The notes under the pieces are model-generated. The model worked only from the letters and a program-made list of their open reading frames with translations. It was not told where the DNA came from and searched no databases. This document shows positions 55,568 through 64,000 of a stretch of DNA of 64,000 nt, one piece after another. The translations under genes and the position numbers were made by a program. Every line of letters begins with the position of its first letter. Position 1 is the stretch's first letter. Origin of the DNA: Priestia filamentosa (GTDB lineage Bacteria; Bacillota; Bacilli; Bacillales; Bacillaceae_H). The DNA lies in contig NZ_FXAJ01000002.1 in assembly GCF_900177535.1 (NCBI RefSeq), forward strand, positions 682,001 through 746,000. Direction: 5' to 3'.

Positions 55568-56563
55568 TCACTCTTCATTTTTCCGATAATAATCCCCTAT
55601 TTTATCTATACGGTTGGTCCATATGCCCCCTGAGTAATCGTTTGGAAGCCTTTTTAAATCTTGAACAGAATCAAAACCAGTTGAAAATTCACTTCCATTC
55701 CCACCAACAATAATTGTACGAGTATTGACATCATCCATTCGATTTAAAAAGCGGTTTGGCCATCCCCAGAGGATAGGAGCGATTTTTTCTGGTATATGTA
55801 ATTCTGTATTTTCACAGGCATTTGGTACATTCCCTGTCCATCCTGTTGCTATATATGGAATAAGACAAGCTTTCATCGTTGCTTTGGACATAACTTTTAA
55901 ATTTGGCATTTCCTTTTTCAATGAATCAATCGGTTCGTCTCCCCCATAAACCGTTATATTTTCCAACCGTTTCTTAGAAAAATGGGATAAATACTGTGCT
56001 AATTGTCTTCCTTCCTCTGGATCATTACTTTTTACATGAATAAGAAATGCTTGATGAGGAAAATATTCCATTACTTCATTCAAGGAAGGCATAAGATTAA
56101 CTCCCTTACCTCGAAAAGGATATGTTTTTCCCCCATCAGCCGTATATCCGTATCCAATATCTAATTTTTTTAACTCAGCCATTGTATAATCCCTTGTAAC
56201 GCCCCTTCCATTTGTTCGGCAATCTATTGTCCAATCATGAAATACGGCAAATTGATTGTCTTTTGTGATATGCACGTCAAGTTCAACCATATCAGCTCCA
56301 TCCTCAAAAGCAGCTTTCATAGATGGAATGGTATTTTCTAAAAAATTGTGCTCCGGTTTGTAAATCCTTTCAGCTGTACATGTATCATTTTGAATATCTT
56401 TCATAGTAAATGTTTGCGCAACGCCCCTATGAGCAAGCAAAAAGGGCTGACTCTCTCTTTTCTGAGCTAGTAAAGAACTATTATTAAAGTAAATAAAAGC
56501 TATGATCACTCCGAAAATAAGCCATGTAGTTCTACGTTTAAAAACTTTTTTTAAAAACTTCAT
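55568..56563 (-). CDS. Glycerophosphodiester phosphodiesterase family, membrane-anchored
   Basis: 331 residues from ATG at 56563 (GGAGGAG upstream). N-terminal basic stretch and one transmembrane segment (about 12-28) anchor it with the enzyme outside. GDPD motifs: LAHRGVAQ (His-Arg), N-F-L-E-N-T-I-P-S, MVELDVHITKD (Glu-x-Asp) and AVFHDWTIDCRTNG (catalytic His). An insertion with two Cys after the HRG motif is notable. It hydrolyses glycerophosphodiesters to glycerol 3-phosphate and an alcohol. Single gene. Confidence 0.88.
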   Translation of the reverse strand: MKFLKKVFKRRTTWLIFGVIIAFIYFNNSSLLAQKRESQPFLLAHRGVAQTFTMKDIQNDTCTAERIYKPEHNFLENTIPSMKAAFEDGADMVELDVHITKDNQFAVFHDWTIDCRTNGRGVTRDYTMAELKKLDIGYGYTADGGKTYPFRGKGVNLMPSLNEVMEYFPHQAFLIHVKSNDPEEGRQLAQYLSHFSKKRLENITVYGGDEPIDSLKKEMPNLKVMSKATMKACLIPYIATGWTGNVPNACENTELHIPEKIAPILWGWPNRFLNRMDDVNTRTIIVGGNGSEFSTGFDSVQDLKRLPNDYSGGIWTNRIDKIGDYYRKNEE

Positions 56564-56811
56564 AGTCTCCTCCAATTAGTCAATATAACTTGTTATCAAT
56601 TTAGAATCATATAAAAGACTATGAGTAATTTCAATAATTGAACGATTACAAATTCCTATTAATATTAGCATAATTGTAACTACAAATAATTTTAATCACT
56701 AAGTAAGAAAATAGTTATAAATACTTTATGTATACTCTAGTTAATATATTAAGAATTAATGAGAATAAAAGATACCTTACCTCTTTTATATGAACTCCAA
56801 AGGAGAAGGAA

Positions 56812-57321
56812 TTATTTCCCCTTATTCTTGTAATCATTCGTTTTCATGAGATTTGTTAAGAACCTCGCTTTAGCTTCTCTATACTCTTCCATACTTTCAC
56901 CGTTAAATTCTTGTTTAATTTGATTATATTGTTGTCTCAAATTTTCGTTTTCCTTTAAAACCTCTGTGATTTTCCAAAATATATCGAGAGATGAGTTTCT
57001 CACTGTTAATTGGATACCTAAAGGAGGGTTTCTGGCGTCATCCTTAAACGAAATAAATGTATCAGATGACACACTTCCTGCATTGATATGATAGTATTTT
57101 ACTAGAACCTCTTTTGATGAATTAAAATGCTCTTGATTCACTATTACTTGAATATCTACATCCCCTTTAGTAAGACTTCCGGGTACAGCTGTACTTCCTA
57201 CATGATGAATTTCCGCATGGGGAAATAACGACTGTAACTTTGTTTTTTCTTCTAAGAATAACGTTTCAGCTGCTTGACGAAATACATATTCTGCTTGAAA
57301 GTAAACTTTCTCTTCCGTAAT
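56812..57321 (-). CDS. GrpB-family nucleotidyltransferase-like protein with ATT as only full-length start
   Basis: The frame is open for 169 codons from 57321 to the stop at 56812. The GrpB/UPF0157 pattern is complete: QAAETLFLEEKTKLQSLFP, HHVGSTAVPGSLTKGDVDIQV (nucleotidyltransferase GS and D-x-D) and the C-terminal LRQQYNQIKQEFNGE.MEEYREAKARF. No ATG, GTG or TTG precedes the motif. A stop codon lies 12 bases upstream of ATT at 57321, with AAAGGGG just before it. The internal GTG at 57141 would remove the active site. Either a genuine ATT start (as in infC) or an ATG lost by one-base change, making it a recent pseudogene. Confidence 0.65.
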   Translation of the reverse strand: MTEEKVYFQAEYVFRQAAETLFLEEKTKLQSLFPHAEIHHVGSTAVPGSLTKGDVDIQVIVNQEHFNSSKEVLVKYYHINAGSVSSDTFISFKDDARNPPLGIQLTVRNSSLDIFWKITEVLKENENLRQQYNQIKQEFNGESMEEYREAKARFLTNLMKTNDYKNKGK

Positions 57322-57641
57322 AAACCCCTTTGACTAGCAGTATAGTGAATTTTTGTTTCTAAGGAACTTTATGAACTTAATTGAACATCGCCTGATGAAG
57401 GATGTTTCTCAACTTTATACATCAGGTTAATATTTAACGCCCCCTCATATTGTAATCGTTTTCCTATCATTAGTAAATTTGTATAATATTTAAATCTAAT
57501 TTACATAAACTATTCTGGGGAAGTGAAGAAGCCATAGACTCTTTATTAATAAAGAGTCTATGGCTTTTTTCTCTTTTATTCATTTTACTTTTAGATAATA
57601 ATTTTATATACGTGACTACTTGTATGTTAGTAAAACAGTGC
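57322..57641. other. Intergenic stretch with operon terminator
   Basis: 320 bases with no supportable gene, except the hairpin at 57531-57570. Confidence 0.5.
57531..57570. terminator. Terminator after lux-like operon
   Basis: 15-bp perfect stem GCCATAGACTCTTTA / TAAAGAGTCTATGGC with TTAA loop. The stronger T run is on the plus strand, but the minus side (TTCTTC) can also end the operon, whose last stop is 72 bases away. Confidence 0.75.
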
Positions 57642-58409
57642 TTAATGCATTACTAATCCACCATCGACATTTAAGCATTGACCCGTAATAAAAGAGGCCA
57701 AATCAGAAGCTAAAAATAATACGCTGCCAGCAATATCTTTAGGCTGGGCCAAGCGGTGCAAAGGTGTCAATTGAATAATTTCGTTTCTGACATCCTCTTT
57801 TGTCTCATGGCTAGAATCAGTTGGATAAGTCAGACCTGGAGCAACAGCATTAACAGTGATACCAAAACCTCCTAATTCCTTGGCAAGATTTCGGGTATAC
57901 CCAAGCAGTGACATCTTCGCTGTTGTATAGTCGTGATAAGGAACAATTGGAAAATGTATTAAGTTACTAACTATATTAATCATTCTTCCTGACATTTGGT
58001 TCTTCATATGAGGCATTGCAGCCTTACATATATTATAAGCGCCACGTACGCTTCCTTCCCATTGTTTGTTGTAATCTTCCCATTCCATCTCCCACGCTGT
58101 TTTTCTCGTTTTAGGGTTAAAGGTATAGTGACTTAATGCATTGTTTACAACTACATCAATGGCACCAAAAGAATCAACAATGGCTTCTATCATTTCATTT
58201 ACTTGATTGCTATCTGTCACATCTGCCCTAATCGCAACGGATTGACCACCCATTTCCTCAATTTCCCTAACAACTTTACCCGCCAGGTGCTCATTGTTCA
58301 AATAATTAATAACAACAATTGATCCTGTGGTACCAAACTGTCTAGCCATCTCAGCTCCAATTCCCCTGCTTGCTCCTGTAATTAATACTATTTTCTGCTT
58401 TAAATTCAT
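57642..58409 (-). CDS. SDR oxidoreductase in TPP-riboswitch operon
   Basis: 255 residues, classical SDR resembling 3-oxoacyl-ACP reductase. NADP motif ITGASRGIGAEMA (10-22), NNALSHY in place of NNAG, catalytic Ser in NIVSNLIHF, Tyr-x-x-x-Lys in YHDYTTAKMS, and VNAVAPGLT then LNVDGGLVM. Fourteen bases after the LuxC-like gene, so co-transcribed. The natural role next to an acyl reductase is reduction of the aldehyde to the alcohol. AAGGTGGAG precedes the ATG. Confidence 0.88.
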   Translation of the reverse strand: MNLKQKIVLITGASRGIGAEMARQFGTTGSIVVINYLNNEHLAGKVVREIEEMGGQSVAIRADVTDSNQVNEMIEAIVDSFGAIDVVVNNALSHYTFNPKTRKTAWEMEWEDYNKQWEGSVRGAYNICKAAMPHMKNQMSGRMINIVSNLIHFPIVPYHDYTTAKMSLLGYTRNLAKELGGFGITVNAVAPGLTYPTDSSHETKEDVRNEIIQLTPLHRLAQPKDIAGSVLFLASDLASFITGQCLNVDGGLVMH

Positions 58410-58423
58410 GGTTACTCCACCTT

Positions 58424-59887
58424 CTATTCAACATCTGGATCAAAACGTTCTAAGTTCTCTTCTACATTCCGTTCAATATCTGTCACTCTTACAAGATCAA
58501 GGAGATTAAATCCTCCATCATGGTGCCAACCTGGCTTTGCTTGATTCATTTCCCCGACTGGAGTAATTCTATTTACACCCAATCCTCCTAGGCAGTCGGC
58601 TAGTTGGAATAACCTCGAAGGAGCTACTGCAACTCCGCATGACTGTAAATATGGTTGATACGGCTTAATGATATGAACTGCCTGCTCAATTGATTCTACT
58701 ACTGAGTAAACGTGAATAGAGCGATTCAAGGGAGAACCTTCAAATCCAAGTTCCTTATGATAAATAACAGTCCAAGATGTACCCCTTTCGCTTGAAAGAA
58801 CTGTTACATTCTCTTGTTGCAAGGACTCTAGCTCAAAGCGGCTTCTTAACCGTTGAATAGACATAGCCTCTGCATCTGTTAGCTTCGCTCGTGGTCTTTT
58901 TTTATGATAACGTTCAAGTTCTGCGCCTAACATTTGGGCGAATTGTTTTGCGCTAACTCCTCCACCTTCTTCCACAAAAACGGCCTGGGGTGATAGACAG
59001 CTTTGTTGGTCATAAACACTAATATCCTCCGCTAATTTCTGAATGGTTTGATAATATAAATCAGGAGTCAAAGCTTCTCTGCCAATTAAGGAAAAGCTAA
59101 TTTTATGACCATAACTTAAGAACTTCTTATGAGGGGGAACCTTGTCTCTCAGTTTTTCAACAGTATCATTTGCTCCATAAACAACTACAGCCTCGCTATT
59201 TTCAATGGCTGTTATTTCTAATCCATTCGTTCCCCCTTTCCATGGGAGGATCGCAATCGTTTCGGCAAGTTTTTCATCAACCTCCGCCAATGACTCTGTA
59301 AACAAAACAGGAAGCAGAGGTTCAGCCATTGAGACTTTTCCGATCGTACTTGATTTCACCATGAGTCCCATTATTAAACTCCAAATTTGAACCCCGGGAA
59401 CATTTCCGGAGAAAACGTGAAAAATGGTACCTGGTCCAAAAGCCCTGCTCATACCGCCGGATTTTCGAGGGCGAAATTCATCTAACATTGCAGGCTGGTC
59501 GAACTCTTCATCGAGAAAGCGCAGTAATTCTTTTTTTCGAAAGGTACGCATATATCTTTTTAGTTGCAATCGAACCATCTCTTGATCATAACCCGTTATA
59601 ATAGGAATAACTTTTTCTGCTAACTTACGAAGCGGATAGTTTGGATTTAGCCATTTTTGAACAGCCATATCAATTTTGTTGATAATATCAGCAATAGGCA
59701 TAGAAGCTAAATACTGATTACGATTGATTTGCACTTGATGAATAATTTTTTCTAACACATCCCCTGTAATAACAGGAACTTTTAATGTGAAAGTAATATC
59801 GCTACTCTCAATCGTTTTCAACTGAAAGTCGTTTAATTCAATGGAATTAGGCACATGAAATATATTTAATTCTTTTATAGTTTTCAC
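58424..59887 (-). CDS. LuxC-like acyl-CoA/acyl-protein reductase
   Basis: 487 residues, LuxC family (aldehyde dehydrogenase-like fold). GNVPG (161-165) in FHVFSGNVPGVQIWSL is the family nucleotide-binding motif; SYGHKISFSLIG, and catalytic Cys297 in YDQQSCLSPQAVFVEE; C-terminal VNRITPVGEM...PGWHHDGGFN. In luminous bacteria LuxC reduces LuxE-bound acyl groups to aldehyde with NADPH. No luciferase or LuxD is present. GTG start overlaps the LuxE-like stop by one base (TAGTG), so the two are translationally coupled. Confidence 0.92.
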   Translation of the reverse strand: MKTIKELNIFHVPNSIELNDFQLKTIESSDITFTLKVPVITGDVLEKIIHQVQINRNQYLASMPIADIINKIDMAVQKWLNPNYPLRKLAEKVIPIITGYDQEMVRLQLKRYMRTFRKKELLRFLDEEFDQPAMLDEFRPRKSGGMSRAFGPGTIFHVFSGNVPGVQIWSLIMGLMVKSSTIGKVSMAEPLLPVLFTESLAEVDEKLAETIAILPWKGGTNGLEITAIENSEAVVVYGANDTVEKLRDKVPPHKKFLSYGHKISFSLIGREALTPDLYYQTIQKLAEDISVYDQQSCLSPQAVFVEEGGGVSAKQFAQMLGAELERYHKKRPRAKLTDAEAMSIQRLRSRFELESLQQENVTVLSSERGTSWTVIYHKELGFEGSPLNRSIHVYSVVESIEQAVHIIKPYQPYLQSCGVAVAPSRLFQLADCLGGLGVNRITPVGEMNQAKPGWHHDGGFNLLDLVRVTDIERNVEENLERFDPDVE

Positions 59888-61026
59888 TACCTTACCGCAC
59901 CACCTGAATTTGACTGTATTAACTGATCAACGGCAATGGAACAGCCTCTTGCCTCAGAATCTTTTATTCTTCCAAGCAGAACGAAACCATTTTCCGTTTG
60001 ATAGCCAAGATCTTCTGTTAAAAGGGCTAGGCACGAATTCCAATTGGCAAGATCGTAATGGGCAATAACACCTTTCTCCCCCTCTTGGACAGGTTCTAGC
60101 GTTTCCGTATTTAAAATAACGGTTTTTATCCAGGGACCTGCCGCTTTATCGTGGAGAACAGATGGATACAAATAGCTACTTACAATCGTTTGATCATAGA
60201 TTTGAGAACTGAGTTCCGTCATTCCATACATATTGATGCATTTATCACGACCGATTTGAAAATACGTCTGAAACTCAGTGTACAACTGCTCCATATCCAC
60301 TTCCCGTGACTGACCTTTAAAACCTCCTGTATCAAAAATTCGGCTTTTTTCTGGTAGCCTGAATTGGATTCTCTTTTCTTTTAAGTAATCGAGGATATGA
60401 ACATAAGCAAAGCTCGCTCCCATTAGCATCACAGGCTCTCTTTTCTCCTCACATCTCTTTAATTGGGAAACAAACCTTTCGAAGTTAAGTCCCTCTTCAC
60501 TGAAAAAGAATTCGCTGTTCTCTGTTCCAAAATAGGACACAGCATTTGATAAGTATCTTGATAAGGAAGAATTTTGGTTAAGATCTTCCGCAGGTGAAAG
60601 CACAAAAATAGTCATCTTCTCATAGTCTGGCATCACAAATCGCTTAAACGGCCTTTTCATAGAAGCGTCCCAAACAGTAAGATCAGGATGATAATTTTTC
60701 CCTTTCGCCTCAGGATTCGTTGTCCCACTTGTCATAAAAACAGCTTCTGCTTCCTCGATTGGTTCACAAGATAGCGTTAATTCCTTGTACCCCTGAATTG
60801 GCATTGGGGGAATATCTATCCATCTTTTTACTGTCAAAGGCGTTCTTTTTCTCGCCTGACAAAATTTCTTATAAGCCTTATTATGCTTAAACTGATATTG
60901 AAACAATTTTAGTGCTAGCTCATTATATGTTGATTCAGCAATATCAGGATTCGTTTGCTTTTCTTGTGCATTGCTTTCGATAAACTGTAAAATTTCATCT
61001 GTAACCTTTTTTGAATCTTCTCTCAT
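59887..61026 (-). CDS. LuxE-like acyl-protein synthetase
   Basis: 379 residues, LuxE/PaaK-like acyl-activating family. SGTT at 100-103 in VFMTSGTTNPEAKG binds ATP, VYG-like INMYGMTELSSQIYD (about 262-276) is the adenylate-forming motif. The C-terminal LLGRIKDSEARGCSIAVDQ holds Cys362, where LuxE carries the acyl group. It would adenylate a carboxylic acid, move it to Cys362 and pass it to the LuxC-like protein. Its start overlaps the NCS2 permease stop by 4 bases. Substrate pocket cannot be read; fatty acid is not implied by context. Confidence 0.9.
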   Translation of the reverse strand: MREDSKKVTDEILQFIESNAQEKQTNPDIAESTYNELALKLFQYQFKHNKAYKKFCQARKRTPLTVKRWIDIPPMPIQGYKELTLSCEPIEEAEAVFMTSGTTNPEAKGKNYHPDLTVWDASMKRPFKRFVMPDYEKMTIFVLSPAEDLNQNSSLSRYLSNAVSYFGTENSEFFFSEEGLNFERFVSQLKRCEEKREPVMLMGASFAYVHILDYLKEKRIQFRLPEKSRIFDTGGFKGQSREVDMEQLYTEFQTYFQIGRDKCINMYGMTELSSQIYDQTIVSSYLYPSVLHDKAAGPWIKTVILNTETLEPVQEGEKGVIAHYDLANWNSCLALLTEDLGYQTENGFVLLGRIKDSEARGCSIAVDQLIQSNSGGAVR

Positions 61027-62348
61027 TCTAAACGCCCTCTTTTCAGTCTATTAGGTATAGTTATAAGTATTAGTTGTAGAAAGATAGTAGTGAATGCTCC
61101 AATTAATAAACTATTAGAAAGCATTGTACCTAAGATTCCATCTATATTACCGGAATAATGGGGTAATGAAAGTGCAAGCAATATGGATAATCCGATGATA
61201 AGATAATTTTTGTCCGTATTTTCCGCTTTAGTAAGAATAGAAATACCTGTAGACACAAGTGTAGCCGCAGCAGGCAAAAAGATTCCTCCTACAACAGGAG
61301 AGGGTGTTAAAGCAAGTAACGCTCCAACTTTCGGAAAGAATCCAAACAGGAGGAAAATACACCCAGCCACCATAACCGGATATCTTGAAGCTACCCCTGT
61401 CAATCTCAGTAATCCGACATTTTGAGCATACGCAGTAGTAGGGAATCCTCCAATAAGGGAAGATAGGAATGAACCAGCGGCTTCGCCCGCAAACCCATTG
61501 CGAATTCGTTTTTTATTAATTTCAGTATTCAGCATTTCACCTGAAGCTTGGTATACTCCCATTGCTTCAATAATGGCTACAATATATACGACAAAGAAAG
61601 TTAAAAAGGGTTCCCACTGAAACGTTAAATTTCCATATGGAAGAAACTGTGGAATTCCAAACCATGGTTTACTTTCAATTAGAGAGAAATCAGCTTTTCC
61701 AAGCATAACGGCAAGCATGTCTCCAACAACTAGTGCAATTAAAAAGGAAAAAGATTTCCATAATCCTTTACCAAAAAGAGATAAACTTAATACGATGAGG
61801 GAGGTTGTAATTGATAACGTTAATGTTGATGGACTTGCAAATGATTCATCCCCAGGCGCCCCTCCTAAGAATTCAGATAGAGTGAACTCTGATAAAGATA
61901 TTCCAACAAGAAAAATAACGGTCCCTGAAATGACAGGGGTAAATAACGACTTTAAACGGCCGATAATACCTGTAATAGATAAAATAAACACAATAATTGC
62001 ACTTAAAAAAATCCCCCCGCTCGCAGCAGCTAAGCCGTTCGCTTTACCTGCTGCAATCATAACCGAATCAAAAGCAGCGGACGGTCCCTGCACAATAGGT
62101 AATTTTACTAGCTTAGTAGCCTGAATTAATGTCACTAACCCAGCTACAATGAATATAGCACTTACGATATTTGCCGATTGTGAAAGAGGTAAACCGATCA
62201 TTGCAGCAACAAAGATAGGATCTAGCCAAACGTTTGAAACACAAACATGCTGCAATCCATAGAGAAAGGTTTTTGAAGACGACAATTTTTCATCCAATGC
62301 TATCTTTTCTTCATAATGATTAGTAGTATCTTTTGCTTCTTCCTTCAT
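61023..62348 (-). CDS. NCS2-family permease under TPP riboswitch
   Basis: 441 residues, about fourteen transmembrane segments, nucleobase:cation symporter-2 fold. LPIVQGPSAAFDSVMIAAG near 82-100 (QGPS motif region), AIIEAMGVYQASGEM (Glu of the substrate site) and SLIGGFPTTAYAQNVGLLRLTG (about 290-311) are clear. Members import uracil, xanthine, urate or ascorbate. TPP control suggests a thiamine-related pyrimidine or thiazole compound instead. First gene of the operon with the LuxE-, LuxC- and SDR genes. AAGGAGA precedes the ATG. Confidence 0.9.
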   Translation of the reverse strand: MKEEAKDTTNHYEEKIALDEKLSSSKTFLYGLQHVCVSNVWLDPIFVAAMIGLPLSQSANIVSAIFIVAGLVTLIQATKLVKLPIVQGPSAAFDSVMIAAGKANGLAAASGGIFLSAIIVFILSITGIIGRLKSLFTPVISGTVIFLVGISLSEFTLSEFLGGAPGDESFASPSTLTLSITTSLIVLSLSLFGKGLWKSFSFLIALVVGDMLAVMLGKADFSLIESKPWFGIPQFLPYGNLTFQWEPFLTFFVVYIVAIIEAMGVYQASGEMLNTEINKKRIRNGFAGEAAGSFLSSLIGGFPTTAYAQNVGLLRLTGVASRYPVMVAGCIFLLFGFFPKVGALLALTPSPVVGGIFLPAAATLVSTGISILTKAENTDKNYLIIGLSILLALSLPHYSGNIDGILGTMLSNSLLIGAFTTIFLQLILITIPNRLKRGRLE

Positions 62349-62535
62349 AGCTGTCTCCTTACGCTGTAGTGTTTACAATTCTGATCTAGGCTGCCATAAA
62401 AACGGATATTTTGTTTTATTACATAAATTCCCCCTTCTGCTTTATCTCAGTTAATCCGTTCAAGTGCCTATTTTTTCTAGGATTTTTTAAAATAGGTTGG
62501 CTCTAAAAGCACTCCAAACGAAAATAGAGCATAAT

Positions 62536-62563
62536 AAAAACCAGGCCCACTTTTGGACCTGGT
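62536..62563 (-). terminator. Expression-platform terminator of TPP riboswitch
   Basis: Minus-strand hairpin ACCAGGTCCA / TGGgCCTGGT with AAAG loop and TTTTTATTAT tail. Its 5' arm plus loop bases (62552-62561) are complementary over 10 bases to the aptamer's TTTGGACCTG (62627-62636), so terminator and alternative pairing exclude each other. Confidence 0.88.
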
Positions 62564-62597
62564 ATAGTATAGTAATAAAGAATAATGTTTATCTTAG

Positions 62598-62690
62598 CTA
62601 CTTTCCTACGCTGGTATAATCCAGATCAGGTCCAAAGGGTTAAAAAACATCGGTTTTTCTCTCAGCCCCGTTTCGGGCACCCCTAGTAGA
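62598..62690 (-). ncRNA. TPP riboswitch (THI element)
   Basis: Minus strand: P1 start CTACTAGGGGTGC, then the conserved GGGCTGAGA (pyrimidine-binding), a stem, CCCTTTGGACCTGATCTGG (pyrophosphate-binding) and ATTATACCAGCGTAGG closing with AGTAG. This is the textbook TPP aptamer order. It lies 250 bases before the NCS2 permease with the terminator at 62536-62563 between; TPP binding should stop transcription of the operon. Confidence 0.96.
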
Positions 62691-62715
62691 ATTGTATATT
62701 TATTTATCGACTCTA

Positions 62716-62744
62716 ATAATAACTTTAAAATCTAGATAAGTAAA
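62716..62744 (-). promoter_or_regulatory. Probable sigma-A promoter of TPP-controlled operon
   Basis: Minus strand TTTACT (62739-62744), 17-base spacer, TATTAT (62716-62721), about 25 bases before the riboswitch P1 helix. The same -35 and spacing occur at the mutS2-like leader promoter. Confidence 0.65.
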
Positions 62745-62794
62745 GACTCATATAATGGTAGGAAACTTTATAGTCTATAAAAATAGATTAGCCT

Positions 62795-63808
62795 CTACTC
62801 TTTTGATAAATAATCATAGACAGTTTCAGTTACAGGAACTCCTTCTCTCAGTCTCATTTCCTCTTTTACTTGCTCAGGCTCTCCTGGTACCATGACCTTT
62901 GAAAACCCCTCGGCAGGTGTTATTTCATGAAGTTCCTTTATCATTTGATCCATATTGGCTAGAAATGTATCATGATCAGTGAAAATAGCCGGGTTAATGG
63001 CACATAAGAAATGTCCAAGTTTACGTTTCTTTGAATAGTCACCATACATTGCAGTAATATGAGGACCAAATGCTGCTCCAGCAAGTAGACCTGAAAGCAC
63101 ATCCACTACCATCGCAAGTCCATAACCTTTAGGCCCAGCAAATGGCAGCAAGGCTTTTACTTTGTGTGGATCTGTAGTCGGCTTTCCGTTACCGTCCACT
63201 CCCCAATCAGAAGGAATAGAGGTACCAGCTTCGCGCGCATGAAGGACTTTCCCAAAGGCGACATTGCTTGTAGCCATATCAAGAATCACTGGTTTATGTT
63301 CAAGAGCAGGAAAACCAAATGCGATTGGGTTTGTACCAAAAAAAGGATTAGCTCCACCAAATGGCACCACTACTTTATCTGTATGAGTCATAACCATACC
63401 AATCATTTTATGTTGGGCAGCTTGCTGGGCAAAATAAGACAATGCCCCGCAGTGACTGCTGTTAATAGCTGTTACCATCCCAATTCCGTTTTTATTTGCT
63501 AATTTGATAGCGTGGCTCATCGCTTCCTTAGCAACTACATGACCCATGCCATCATCACCATCAAAAACAGCAGCAGATGGAGCTGTATCTCTTATAGAAA
63601 ATTGGGGACTAGGGTTTAGCCCTCCTTCGGTTAAGCGTTTAACATAATGTTCCGTTCTTAGTACACCATGAGAACTGACTCCTCTTAAGTCTGCGTGAAT
63701 CAAAACATCTGCTACTACAGTCGCATGATCTTGGCGAAGACCAGCCTTTGTTAATTTCTTTCCAACAAGTTCCTTTAATTGATGATAAGCAACAATTACA
63801 TCTGTCAT
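62795..63808 (-). CDS. Malate/lactate dehydrogenase-2 (Ldh2/AllD) family oxidoreductase
   Basis: 337 residues, MDH/LDH2 fold, unrelated to classical [17 protein letters not shown] (38-51) with the conserved Ser-His-Gly, [49 protein letters not shown] and [24 protein letters not shown]. Members reduce 2-oxo acids or oxidise ureidoglycolate, malate, sulfolactate or 2,3-diketogulonate with NAD(P). GGGGAG precedes the ATG. It is upstream of the TPP-controlled operon on the same strand but separated by that operon's promoter. The remaining 192 bases to the window end show no gene. Confidence 0.9.
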   Translation of the reverse strand: MTDVIVAYHQLKELVGKKLTKAGLRQDHATVVADVLIHADLRGVSSHGVLRTEHYVKRLTEGGLNPSPQFSIRDTAPSAAVFDGDDGMGHVVAKEAMSHAIKLANKNGIGMVTAINSSHCGALSYFAQQAAQHKMIGMVMTHTDKVVVPFGGANPFFGTNPIAFGFPALEHKPVILDMATSNVAFGKVLHAREAGTSIPSDWGVDGNGKPTTDPHKVKALLPFAGPKGYGLAMVVDVLSGLLAGAAFGPHITAMYGDYSKKRKLGHFLCAINPAIFTDHDTFLANMDQMIKELHEITPAEGFSKVMVPGEPEQVKEEMRLREGVPVTETVYDYLSKE

Positions 63809-64000
63809 TTGGCTAAACTCCCCTTTTTAGCATTTTCGTCTTCTTTTTTAATCTTCATGGCCTTTTTGAATTTTCCTTCTTAAATTAGCTTTTTCAAAGG
63901 AATGGGAGGGATAACTAGCGGTAAATATGTGAAAATTCCCCGCTTAGAGAACTAGATAGAAATAAACAAAACGCATCTATATAGGACTATGCAAGAAAGG

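Noticed and set aside
56812-57141. 109-residue gene starting at the internal GTG 57141
   Set aside because: It would drop the GST/D-x-D nucleotidyltransferase motif that is clearly readable upstream in the same frame.
57642-61026. Bioluminescence (lux) operon
   Set aside because: LuxC- and LuxE-like genes are present, but no luciferase LuxA/LuxB, LuxD or flavin reductase LuxG is near, and control is by a TPP riboswitch.

Overview
The window is low-GC Firmicute DNA, most likely from an aerobic spore-forming Bacillaceae of the Priestia/Bacillus type. This rests on a SpoIIP sporulation protein, strong AAGGAGG-type ribosome binding sites with GTG and TTG starts, many Rho-independent terminators, and relatives of B. 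subtilis YhfW, YcnD/YcnE and YqcI/YcgG. I could run no searches, so genus is an inference.

Layout. 1-13.5 kb holds mostly single chromosomal genes: a truncated lipoprotein, SpoIIP, a Rieske oxidoreductase, an XRE regulator with a membrane partner, a GDSL hydrolase, a tyrosine recombinase coupled to a PrmA-like methyltransferase, an ArsR/YcnE/YcnD redox locus, a lone N-hydroxylating monooxygenase, and a GNAT/TatD pair. 13.5-24 kb is AT-rich and gene-poor. It carries a DMT transporter, a 54-residue secreted-type peptide, and a MocR regulator / D-Ala-D-Ala ligase / class III aminotransferase operon lying between two copies of a 42-bp repeat. It also carries a SLAP-domain protein and a PTS locus (EIIA, RpiR regulator, EIICB, EEP-family hydrolase).

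25.9-38.9 kb is a complete-looking 4-hydroxyphenylacetate (homoprotocatechuate) meta-cleavage cluster. It has HpaB/HpaC hydroxylase, HpaD dioxygenase, HpaE dehydrogenase, HpaF isomerase, two separate HpaG-type proteins, a DapA-type aldolase, a second aldehyde dehydrogenase suited to succinic semialdehyde, an ActP/DUF485 transporter and a dedicated FAD synthetase paralogue. A divergent LysR gene flanks it. 38.9-45.7 kb is an amine catabolism cluster: histone-deacetylase-like amidohydrolase, aminotransferase, APC permease, aldehyde dehydrogenase and AraC regulator. It is followed by a decayed second AraC gene.

46.8-57.3 kb mixes acetyltransferases, an AEC transporter, flavohemoglobin and an SDR with two notable items. 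One is a small operon encoding a MutS2-like ATPase without its Smr nuclease domain, an acetyltransferase and a lincosamide nucleotidyltransferase of the Lnu(B) type; a terminator sits in its leader. The other is a GrpB-family gene whose only full-length start is ATT.

The most interesting system is at 57.6-62.7 kb. A TPP riboswitch with a clear terminator switch controls a translationally coupled operon of an NCS2 permease, a LuxE-like acyl-activating protein, a LuxC-like acyl reductase and an SDR. No luciferase is present. The natural reading is import of a carboxylic acid and its reduction to aldehyde and alcohol, under thiamine control. I propose salvage of an oxidised thiamine precursor such as a pyrimidine carboxylate or thiazole acetate. 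The window ends with an Ldh2-type dehydrogenase.
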